Assembly: GCA_007121535.1 (NCBI GenBank)
Contig: SKKK01000180.1
Location: forward strand, 1 to 45,981
Direction: 5' to 3'
Origin: Planctomycetaceae bacterium
GTDB lineage: Bacteria; Planctomycetota; Planctomycetia; Pirellulales; Pirellulaceae
Length of the DNA: 45,981 nucleotides
Below the pieces are notes generated by a model. The model had not been told where the DNA came from. It made no database searches and worked only from the letters and a program-made list of their open reading frames with translations. Made by a program: the position numbers and the translations under genes. Shown here one piece after another: positions 35,080 to 42,726 of the stretch; positions within the stretch are counted from its first letter, which is position 1, and each line of letters begins with the position of its first letter.

Positions 35080-36423
35080 ATGACCGATCATCGACCTCTG
35101 AAATGGGCGGCACTGCTGTTGATTCTTCCACTCGCGGCGGTGACGTTGGGCGAGGCTCCTTCCCGGAACCGATCGGCGGTGCGGGAAACGGCGGATGCGG
35201 TGTATTTGGAGGGTCGCGTTTATACGGTGGACGAGCGTTTTCGCATCGTCGAAGCGTTGGCGGTGCGGGACGACCGGTTGATGGCGGTCGGGTCGAATGA
35301 AGAGGTCCGTAAGCACATCGGGCCGCAGACCAGGGTCGTCGCGCTGGGTGGCAAAGCGGTGCTGCCGGGGCTGATCGATACGCACCTGCATTGGCGCGAC
35401 GACCTCGAGCCACAACTGCTGGCTGTCGGACTTACCAGTGTTCACGACCTGAACAAATCGACGATGGACGACGTCCAACGGCTGACGAAGCGCTACGAGG
35501 CCGGAGAGCTGAGGATTCGGTTGAACGTGATGCTCCACACGTCGGCCGCGCTGGAAATGGGCAAGCCGAGAATCGGGCTGTTCGGTCATCGACTGAACTT
35601 TCGAGGCACCAAAGTCCATGCGGACAACGAACTGGGGCCGCGCCGCGCGGCGTTGTTCGACGAATACAGCGACCGGCCCGGCTTCTATGGCCCGTGGGGC
35701 AAACACCGGTTGCGGCCGGAAACGGGCGACGCGGATCAGGAAAGCCAATATGCCGAAACCGTCGCCCGGCTGATCCGGCGGGGCTTTCAGCCTCGCACCC
35801 ATGCGATCGGCGATTACACCAACCACGTCATCCTGAACGCCTACGAACGGGCGCTGAAGATGACGGGCAAGACGGGCGCCGAGGTGCGGCCGGTCATCGA
35901 GCATTGCCAAATCCTCCGCCGCGAACCGGTCGACGATCTGGTCCGCTTCGCCCGGTTGGGCGTGATCGCCAATATCCAGGCAGTCCATGCCACCGAGGAC
36001 ATGGTCTGGGCCGAGGATCGCGTCGGAACGCACCGGCTGAAGGGCGGCTATGCGTGGCGTGATCTGCTGGACTCGGGCGCAATCGTCATCGGTTCGTCCG
36101 ATTACCCGGTCTCGCCCTACAATCCCTGGTACGGGCTGCACGCCGCGGTCACTCGCCAGGACCGCAACAACCAGCCGCCCGGCGGTTGGTACGCACACCA
36201 GGCGATGACTCGCGACGAAGCACTGCGCAGCTACACGATCTGGGCCGCGTACGCCGAATTCGCCGAGCATTTGAAAGGCTCGCTGGAACCCGGCAAGCTG
36301 GCCGACTTCATCATCATCGACCGCGATTACCTGACCGTCGCGGCCGAAGACATCTGGAAGATCAAAGTCGAAAAAACGGTAATCGGCGGTCAGACGGTAT
36401 TCGAGGCCACCGACGCCTCTTGA
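35080..36423 (+). CDS. Amidohydrolase 3 (YtcJ-like), internally shortened
   Basis: A 447-residue exported metal-dependent hydrolase. Signal peptide WAALLLILPLAAVTLGEA; then the amidohydrolase opening DAVYLEGRVYTVDERFRI and metal site LIDTHLHW (His102, His104). Later ligands are present: His in RTHAIGDYTNH, His in VIEHCQIL and Asp in GSSDYPVSP; ADFIIIDRDYL ends the composite domain. YtcJ-like enzymes usually have more than 100 residues between the HxH motif and GLTSVHD; here only about 14 are left, so the N-terminal insert with its substrate and metal residues seems deleted. It may be inactive or altered. Start at 35080 by signal peptide; the ribosome-binding site is weak. Confidence 0.8.
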   Translation: MTDHRPLKWAALLLILPLAAVTLGEAPSRNRSAVRETADAVYLEGRVYTVDERFRIVEALAVRDDRLMAVGSNEEVRKHIGPQTRVVALGGKAVLPGLIDTHLHWRDDLEPQLLAVGLTSVHDLNKSTMDDVQRLTKRYEAGELRIRLNVMLHTSAALEMGKPRIGLFGHRLNFRGTKVHADNELGPRRAALFDEYSDRPGFYGPWGKHRLRPETGDADQESQYAETVARLIRRGFQPRTHAIGDYTNHVILNAYERALKMTGKTGAEVRPVIEHCQILRREPVDDLVRFARLGVIANIQAVHATEDMVWAEDRVGTHRLKGGYAWRDLLDSGAIVIGSSDYPVSPYNPWYGLHAAVTRQDRNNQPPGGWYAHQAMTRDEALRSYTIWAAYAEFAEHLKGSLEPGKLADFIIIDRDYLTVAAEDIWKIKVEKTVIGGQTVFEATDAS

Positions 36424-36438
36424 GAGGCCGTAACGAAT

Positions 36439-36454
36439 CCGCCCGCGTGGGCGG
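36439..36454 (+). terminator. GC-rich stem-loop after the amidohydrolase gene
   Basis: CCGCCC-GCGT-GGGCGG is a perfect 6-bp stem 15 bases past the stop codon. There is no T run, so this is a weak terminator candidate. The rest of 36424-36895 holds the repeat at 36551-36722 and otherwise nothing I can support. Confidence 0.4.
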
Positions 36455-36550
36455 GATCTCCGACCAGTGGAAGCGAGCGCCGGTAGTGTTGGAGTGGTAT
36501 GGACGGTACGAGTTGTTGGTCCAGCGCGGCTGGTTGCTGGATTCGAGCGA

Positions 36551-36722
36551 TAAGCACCCGGCCAGATATTTCTTGGTGGAATTGGGCGAAAGGGGTCGGG
36601 AGTCGTTTTCGGGTGCCCCGCTTTCCATGTGGTCAATCGTTGGCCGAAAACGACTCCCGCCCCCGTTGCGTCGCCCATGCAAGGCTATCTTTCCTGGCAA
36701 AAAACTCCTGGCCGGGTGCTTA
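36551..36722. repeat. 172-bp element with 15-bp terminal inverted repeats, copy A
   Basis: It begins TAAGCACCCGGCCAG and ends with its exact inverse CTGGCCGGGTGCTTA. Inside is a second inverted pair (GGGAGTCGTTTT / AAAACGACTCCC). It is roughly 85-90% identical to copy B at 40709-40879 and lies in the same orientation. Frames through it (KHPARYFLVE...) are not genes. Confidence 0.9.
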
Positions 36723-36895
36723 CCATCATTTACCGACAATCATTGACCGACGTCGACGTGACAGACTGAACCATCAACATCTCGAACTGCTCGCTGTGAC
36801 GAAACTCGCGAGCGGCATTTGCTATTCCGGCGCGACGCGGTTAGGATCACCTGCTGGCACTCAGTTACCCTTTTCCCTGGTACGGAGAACGAGGC

Positions 36896-39800
36896 ATGCG
36901 TCATCGCTTTTCTTCCCAGCGGCCTCAGGTTGTGATGGCCGTCTGCATGACCAATTGGACGGCCGTGGCCTCCGTGCCGTTACTCGCTTGGGGCGTGGCG
37001 TTGGCGGTTGCCTGCCTGCTCCCGGGGGCGGCGGGCGGCCAAGTCGTCAGAGCCCAGTCGGACGACGGGCAGCAGCCGGCGCAGCACGATCTGAACGTCC
37101 TGCCGGAGCGGTTCGAGGATCGGCTGCTGTTTCCGGTCGAAGAGCAGGCGGTTGCCATGGCGCGGCGGGGGCTGGAATTGCCGCACAGTGACGCCGATCT
37201 TTCCCGCGGCGCGCTGGCCGGCGTACAGCCGATGCCCCGGCGCCAGTTGGTCTTCAGGCCCCTTTCGGCAACTCGGGGCGTAGTGGCGGACACGGTCTCG
37301 CGACGGTTCGACGATCCGGTGACGATCCGTCTGTCGAAGTTTCGTTATCCGTGGGAGGACCGGCACCTTGACGCCCTGGTCTGGACTACGCCACCGGAGG
37401 AAGGACAGGCGCCCGAAGGCAGGCTGGAGGTGATCCTCAAGGACGGCGAAGGCGTGGCGTTGGCACGGCACGAGCTTGCGGAGCTTTCGCCCCACGGTCT
37501 GTTCTTCTCGGTCGGGTTTCCCGAGGCATTGCGGGGCGGGACGGGTACGCTGGAGGTCGTCTGGCGCGAGGGCGACGTCGAACTCGGGCGCGCCGAGGCG
37601 GCGTTCCACGTCCACCGGCAAAACGACGCTCCGCGTTCGGGCCGCGTGCCGTTGCGGATCCTCAACCAGCCCGGGGCGACGATCCGGAACGCGCCGATGA
37701 CGGTGGGTGTTCCCTTTCCCCACGGCGTGCTGGACGACCAGAGGAACGTGCGGCTGGTGAATGACGTCGGCATGCAGATGGGCCTGCAAACGCGGGTCGC
37801 CGCCCGGTGGTCGCGTTTCGGGCCGGTGAAGTGGTTGCTGTGCGACTTTACCGTCGACTTGGACGGCCAGCCGCGGAAGGTGTACCTGGAATACGGTCCT
37901 GACGTGCGCCGCAGCGAAGCGGCGGCACTGGGCGCCGGCGAGCTTGTCACGGGCTTCCCGGCGCTCGACGCGGGCCGCGTGCGCGTGGACGAACAGGGGC
38001 TGAGCTTCGATGCTGCAGGCGACGGGGACTTCCGCCCGGTGCTCGCGCCCCAAGCGTTGCTGGGCGCGTTTGTCAGCCACGAAGACGGCCGGACGTACTG
38101 CATGCCCGCCGACGCCGAATACGCTTTCGAGGAACTCGGCAGCCAGAAGGCCGTGGTGCGGCGCACCGGCTGGTATGCCGACAAGGGGACGGGAGACCGC
38201 TTCTGTAATTTCGTGACCCGCTTCGTCTTTCACCGGGACAGCCCGGTGGTGCGCATCTTTCACACCTGGATCTTCACCGGCGACGGCAATCGCGACCGGA
38301 TTGCGAGCATGGGCTGGCGCTTCGATGCGGCGCACCCGGTTCAAGGGGGCGGCTTTCTGAACGCTTTCGAGGACGGCGCATGGATTTCGGCTCCGTCGCT
38401 GGTGCAGTTCGACTACCAGACGTTCCTGCTGCCCGAAACTGGAAGCGAGCAGGAAGGAAGGACGCCGGGCGTGCTGAGCGCGTTGGTGGGCGACAGCCGC
38501 GTGACGTTCGGGGCGAAGGACTTCTGGCAGAACTTTCCGAGCGAACTGGAGATCGGCGACCAGGGATTCACTTTCTACAACTGGCCGAAGCGGAACCCGC
38601 CCGCCCGCTTCCAGCGGCCCGTCGCCCGCGAGGACGCTTTCCGCCATCGTTTCGTTCACGAGGGCCAGGTGCTGGACTTCCGGCTGCCGGACGAATATGC
38701 CATGGGGGAGATATGGCAGGAGGCGTCCAGCCGCGAGGGCCACTGGTCGGAAGGCCGCCCGGAGACGGCCAACGCGCAGGGGATCGCGCGAACCGAGGAA
38801 CTGTTCCTGTACTTCGCTGACGATTCCCTCTCTGCCGACGACGCGGCAAAGGTGATCCGCGGCCTGAACGACGAAACGCTTCGCGCGGTGGTCGACCCCG
38901 TGTGGATGACGTCCAGCGGGGTGTTCAGCATAGGCGGAGTGGATCTGCATCCGCACGACAGCGAGAATTTTCCAGAGGAAGAGCGCGCTTACCAGTTGCG
39001 GGTCGAGGCGCCCGCGCGCTGGGTGGAGCGACTCGGCGTATACGGCATGTGGGTTTACGGCGATTATCCCACTTGGTCGATGAATCTGCCCGCCCGATCG
39101 GTGTCCACGTATCGTACCTACAGGAAGAACCACGGGGACAGTCCCGGCGAGTATCCTTATCGGTGGATACCCTTTATTCGCAGCGGCAATCCCCGATTGT
39201 TGAAGCTGGCAGAAAGTGGAGCGCGGCAAATGGCGGACGCCAGTTTCTGCCATTACGCCACCAGCGACGTGGACCAGACGGTCGGCCCGTATCATTTTCG
39301 CCGTCAGGGCTGGTGGGACCGTTCACTGTTGCCCTGGGCCGGACGCCTGGGCCCGCATCTGCGCAGTTACACCATCGATACGGATTATCTGTGGGATGCT
39401 TACTATGTGACCGGATACCGTCGCACGCGCGACGTTTCGCTGCTGTTCGGCGAGTTGACCAAGAACAGTCACGAAACGACCTCCGGCGGACGCGGTTCCA
39501 ACCAGTGGCTGAAGTCTTACCTTGACATGTACAAGGCGACGTTCGATCCCTGGTTCCTGAATGCGGCTCACGAGGTGGCTGCACTTCACGTGCACAATTA
39601 TTGGCGTGAGAAGGAACTGGATCCGCTGATGTACGATCATCCGAGGGACATCGTAGGCTTCGAACACTGGCGTTGGGCCGATCAGGCGTTTCACGCCTTC
39701 ACCGGTTGCGATTGGTTTGGGGTAGTTGCCCGGAACAGTGCCGCAGGTTATGCCAACCCGAACATGGTGGTTTCCCGAGCTGGAACCGGTACGGCGGGTG

Positions 39801-40711
39801 GCGCAGCGGCCGGCCTTTCCGCCCACGCATGGAGACACACGGGCGATCCGTTCTATCTTGGCCGCCTGGCAGCGACGCTGGACCGTTTGCGATGCACAAG
39901 CTACGAAGGCGATGTTCCATGGATGCGGGGCCCGAAGGTCGCCGGACACGGCTGGCACGCTGGCGGCCCGGCGGCGGGTGAGGACCTTGGGGTTCCCATG
40001 GCGATGAGCGTGCTTTCCAAGCTGGAGAGCATTCCCGACCCGATCCACGACCTTGTCTGGCTCCAAAGCGGTTGGCCGGGCAGCCCCGAAGCCGTGATCT
40101 ACGTGAGAGATGACGGGCATCCTGGCAAGTTCGATCTTCATTTCTACGTGCGTGGTGGTGCCTACCCGCAGGTTCCTTTTGTCTATTCGATCCACGGCCC
40201 TGGCGGGTTTGATCTCGATGGGGAAAGCCAGACGCCCGAGACGATCGAAGTTTCCGGCGGTGAGGGCATCTACCGGGTCGAGGTGAACGGCGACAGACGT
40301 TCATCCTCCGATATCAGGAGGCTTTATCTGCCGCTTGCCGGTCACGAGATGCCTGAAGTGATCGGATTCCGTGCCTCGGAAGCCGGCACCTCGGTCCGGG
40401 CGCCCGCCCTTGGGTACTGGTTCCATGTGCCCGAGGGGACGGAAGAGTTTTGGATCGATTTCACAGATCGTCCCCAGGCAAGAGAATATGCGAAGCGTGT
40501 TTCGGTCTGGAATCCCGACGGCCAGCGAGCCTGGGACCATTCTTACTCTTTGCAGGATGATCCCCCGACACCTTCCCGCGCGACGCTGAGCGTTCCGGAG
40601 GGCATGGACGGGAGGCTATGGCGTGCCACGGGCGGCGACTTTGTCATCGACCCGAACATACCGCCCTATTTCTCCGTCAGCCAGGCCAAATGGTTCAACC
40701 CGGAGAAATAA
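36896..40711 (+). CDS. PcRGLX/YetA-like protein (polysaccharide lyase family 26-type)
   Basis: A 1271-residue exported protein. After a signal region (ASVPLLAWGVALAVACLLPG) and about 200 residues of beta-rich sequence, residues about 250-345 match the RIFT-barrel domain of PcRGLX/YetA proteins (VGVPFPHGVLDDQRNVRL, RWSRFGPVKWLLCDFTVDL). A beta-sandwich region follows, then an alpha/alpha-toroid part (WIPFIRSGNPRLLKLAESGA, LDMYKATFDPWFLNAAHEVA). Fungal PcRGLX is an exo-acting rhamnogalacturonan lyase, so a role in pectin-like or algal glycan breakdown is likely but not shown. GGAG is eight bases before the ATG. The stop TAA is the first three bases of repeat copy B. The gene looks GC-richer than its neighbours and sits between two direct repeat copies, suggesting acquisition. 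Confidence 0.75.
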   Translation: MRHRFSSQRPQVVMAVCMTNWTAVASVPLLAWGVALAVACLLPGAAGGQVVRAQSDDGQQPAQHDLNVLPERFEDRLLFPVEEQAVAMARRGLELPHSDADLSRGALAGVQPMPRRQLVFRPLSATRGVVADTVSRRFDDPVTIRLSKFRYPWEDRHLDALVWTTPPEEGQAPEGRLEVILKDGEGVALARHELAELSPHGLFFSVGFPEALRGGTGTLEVVWREGDVELGRAEAAFHVHRQNDAPRSGRVPLRILNQPGATIRNAPMTVGVPFPHGVLDDQRNVRLVNDVGMQMGLQTRVAARWSRFGPVKWLLCDFTVDLDGQPRKVYLEYGPDVRRSEAAALGAGELVTGFPALDAGRVRVDEQGLSFDAAGDGDFRPVLAPQALLGAFVSHEDGRTYCMPADAEYAFEELGSQKAVVRRTGWYADKGTGDRFCNFVTRFVFHRDSPVVRIFHTWIFTGDGNRDRIASMGWRFDAAHPVQGGGFLNAFEDGAWISAPSLVQFDYQTFLLPETGSEQEGRTPGVLSALVGDSRVTFGAKDFWQNFPSELEIGDQGFTFYNWPKRNPPARFQRPVAREDAFRHRFVHEGQVLDFRLPDEYAMGEIWQEASSREGHWSEGRPETANAQGIARTEELFLYFADDSLSADDAAKVIRGLNDETLRAVVDPVWMTSSGVFSIGGVDLHPHDSENFPEEERAYQLRVEAPARWVERLGVYGMWVYGDYPTWSMNLPARSVSTYRTYRKNHGDSPGEYPYRWIPFIRSGNPRLLKLAESGARQMADASFCHYATSDVDQTVGPYHFRRQGWWDRSLLPWAGRLGPHLRSYTIDTDYLWDAYYVTGYRRTRDVSLLFGELTKNSHETTSGGRGSNQWLKSYLDMYKATFDPWFLNAAHEVAALHVHNYWREKELDPLMYDHPRDIVGFEHWRWADQAFHAFTGCDWFGVVARNSAAGYANPNMVVSRAGTGTAGGAAAGLSAHAWRHTGDPFYLGRLAATLDRLRCTSYEGDVPWMRGPKVAGHGWHAGGPAAGEDLGVPMAMSVLSKLESIPDPIHDLVWLQSGWPGSPEAVIYVRDDGHPGKFDLHFYVRGGAYPQVPFVYSIHGPGGFDLDGESQTPETIEVSGGEGIYRVEVNGDRRSSSDIRRLYLPLAGHEMPEVIGFRASEAGTSVRAPALGYWFHVPEGTEEFWIDFTDRPQAREYAKRVSVWNPDGQRAWDHSYSLQDDPPTPSRATLSVPEGMDGRLWRATGGDFVIDPNIPPYFSVSQAKWFNPEK

Positions 40712-40879
40712 GCACCCGGCCAGATATTTCTTGGTGGAATCGGGCGGAAGGGGTCGGGAGTCGTTTTTGGAGAACCCGCTTCCCATGTGGTAGATCGTTG
40801 GCCGAAAACGACTCCCGACCCCGTTGCGTCCCCATGCAAGGCTGCCTCAACTGGCAAGAAACTTCTGGCCGGGTGCTTA
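40709..40879. repeat. 172-bp repeat family, copy B (171 bp)
   Basis: Same ends as copy A (TAAGCACCCGGCCAG and CTGGCCGGGTGCTTA) and same orientation. Its first three bases serve as the stop codon of the upstream lyase-like gene, implying that insertion or recombination here set the present C-terminus. Confidence 0.9.
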
Positions 40880-41082
40880 TGCATTTGACCGAAACGGTTT
40901 CGATCACTGGATTGACGTATCTGTTCCCGCTTGTCTTGGCCGAGCAGCGGGAGTATCTTGACTTGGGAGACATCCACGTGCCGCACCGGTTTGGTATCGC
41001 CGTGCTTACGCGCTGGAAGACGCTGTGAAAAAACTGGGACAGGCCCCTTTTCCGACAGAGCTTAACAATCGAGGCTTTTACC
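40880..41082 (+). other. Spacer between repeat B and the sulfatase gene
   Basis: A 49-residue frame (MHLTETVSITGLTYLFPLVL onward, 40879-41028) is open but has no recognisable domain or ribosome-binding site; it could be the tail of a lost gene. At about 41032-41066 GGCCCCTTTTCCGACAGAG and CTTAAC match the right end of the GTCAGAAAA repeat family. Confidence 0.4.
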
Positions 41083-42621
41083 ATGAGATCTACCACCGGT
41101 ATCCTGCTGGCCCTGTTGTGGTTGCTCCCCGCACTCGTCTCGGGAACAGAAACCCGCGACGACGTCCCGAACATCCTGATCATCTACGCTGATGATATCG
41201 GGTACGGCGATCTGAGCTGCTATGGCGCGACGTTGATCCAAACGCCACATTTGGATCGGTTGGCCAGCCAAGGAGTCCGGTTCACCGATGCTTACTGCAC
41301 CGCCGCCACGTGTACCCCCAGCCGCTACTCGCTGCTGACCGGCGAATACGCTTTTCGCAACCAGCGCGCCCGGGTGCTTCGCGGCGATGCACCCTTGCTG
41401 ATCGAACCGGGCAGCCTGACGATGCCCGAGGTGCTCCGCCGAGCCGGGTACCGAACCTCGATCGTCGGCAAGTGGCATTTGGGTTTGGGCGAGGGCGTGG
41501 TCGACTGGAACGGCGAAATCAAGCCCGGACCGTTGGAGGTCGGTTTCGACGAATCCTTTATCATCCCGGCCACGAACGATCGTGTGCCCACGGTCTATGT
41601 CCACGGACATCGCGTGGAAAACTGGAGCGATCAGGATGATCCGATCCGCGTCAGTTATCAAGAGCCGATCGGAAATCTACCCACCGGCATCAGCCATCCC
41701 CACCTGCTGCGTTATCCGGCCGATCGACAGCACTCGGGCACGATCACCGGGGACATCAGCCGCATCGGCTGGATGGACGGCGGTCAATCGGCATGGTGGG
41801 ATGATGAGGACATGGCCTACGAATTGGCTCGACGCGCAGTCGCGTTCCTGGAACAAAATCGCGAGAACCGATTCTTCTTATTTCTTTCGATGCATGAAAA
41901 TCATGTGCCTCGAGCACCGCACCCGGATTTCGTCGGCACCAGCCAGACGGGGCTGCGAGGCGATGCGGTCGTCGAATTCGACTGGGTGGTCGGCCAGATG
42001 ATGAGCACGCTGGAGCGTCTGCAGTTATGCGATCATACCCTGATTATTGTAAGCAGCGACAATGGCCCCGTGTACTTCGATGGTTACGAGGACGGCGCGT
42101 TGGAACACGCCAACGGTCATCATGCAAGCGGACCGCTTCGAGGCGGAAAGTACCTGCCGTTCGAGGGCGGCACACGAGTCCCCACCATCGTGCGTTGGCC
42201 AAGCCGCGTCGAGACGGGCGCGGTCAGCAGCGCACTCGTCAGCCAGGTCGACCTGCTTGCGTCGCTGGCCGCGCTGGTCGATATGGATCTGCCCGATGGT
42301 GTCGCCCCGGACAGCCGCAACCAGTTGGCCGCTTGGCTGGGCGAAGACCCGAAGGGGCGAGACTACGTGATCCAGCAACCCACCGGACCCGTGTTGGCGA
42401 TCCGCAAGGGAGACTGGAAATACATCCCGGCGGGAAACCGACCGATCTGGGCCGAACAACGACATAATCTGCGCAATGGACCGCTGGCATCTACCCCGCT
42501 GACCAAAAACGCGTATTTGTTCCACTTGGGCGACGATCCCGGCGAAACGACCAATTTGATCGACCAGCACCCGGAAGTGGCCCGGGAACTGGAACGACGA
42601 TTGCAGCAGACAATCCAGTAA
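41083..42621 (+). CDS. Sulfatase (arylsulfatase family S1)
   Basis: A 512-residue exported sulfatase with signal peptide (GILLALLWLLPALVSGTE). The formylglycine motif is C77-T-P-S-R81 followed by YSLLTGEYAFR. Metal ligands D37/D38 sit in IIYADDIGYGD, and VSSDNGPVYFDGYEDGALEH carries the DNG motif. VGKWHLG is the usual Lys/His site. It is closer to arylsulfatase A-type enzymes than the 27617 sulfatase and differs clearly from it in sequence, so the two should have different substrates. GAGG at 41071-41074 is eight bases before the ATG. It converges on the DPP-IV-like gene, with 105 bases between. Confidence 0.92.
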   Translation: MRSTTGILLALLWLLPALVSGTETRDDVPNILIIYADDIGYGDLSCYGATLIQTPHLDRLASQGVRFTDAYCTAATCTPSRYSLLTGEYAFRNQRARVLRGDAPLLIEPGSLTMPEVLRRAGYRTSIVGKWHLGLGEGVVDWNGEIKPGPLEVGFDESFIIPATNDRVPTVYVHGHRVENWSDQDDPIRVSYQEPIGNLPTGISHPHLLRYPADRQHSGTITGDISRIGWMDGGQSAWWDDEDMAYELARRAVAFLEQNRENRFFLFLSMHENHVPRAPHPDFVGTSQTGLRGDAVVEFDWVVGQMMSTLERLQLCDHTLIIVSSDNGPVYFDGYEDGALEHANGHHASGPLRGGKYLPFEGGTRVPTIVRWPSRVETGAVSSALVSQVDLLASLAALVDMDLPDGVAPDSRNQLAAWLGEDPKGRDYVIQQPTGPVLAIRKGDWKYIPAGNRPIWAEQRHNLRNGPLASTPLTKNAYLFHLGDDPGETTNLIDQHPEVARELERRLQQTIQ

Positions 42622-42638
42622 GGACCGGTACGGCCTAC

Positions 42639-42725
42639 AGGCGGTAACCATACTGTTCGGCGCGGGTCTCTGACCCCGCTGGAACCGCCGACCGCAAGTC
42701 TCCCAGGCCAGTCTTGTTACCGCCT
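42639..42725. repeat. Inverted repeat between two convergent genes
   Basis: AGGCGGTAAC (42639-42648) and GTTACCGCCT (42716-42725) are exact inverses, and GGGTCTCTGACCCC lies inside. It fills the gap between the sulfatase and peptidase stop codons and may stop transcription from both sides. Confidence 0.5.
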
Positions 42726-42726
42726 C

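Noticed and set aside
35077-36678. 533-codon minus-strand open frame
   Set aside because: Antisense to the amidohydrolase gene and running into repeat copy A; no recognisable protein.
36186-36746. Frame with KHPARYFLVE and LLAGCL
   Set aside because: Formed by repeat copy A; the same peptide appears at copy B, so it is a repeat translation and not a gene.
36980-39295. 771-codon minus-strand open frame
   Set aside because: Entirely antisense to the PL26-type gene; Arg/His/Pro-rich composition typical of an antisense frame in GC-rich coding DNA.
36551-40879. Composite transposon
   Set aside because: Two direct TIR elements flank one gene, but no transposase is present and target-site duplications were not seen; kept only as a hypothesis.
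40618-41028. 136-codon frame across repeat copy B
   Set aside because: First part is out of frame in the lyase-like gene and the middle is repeat; only the last 49 codons are not otherwise explained and show no domain.
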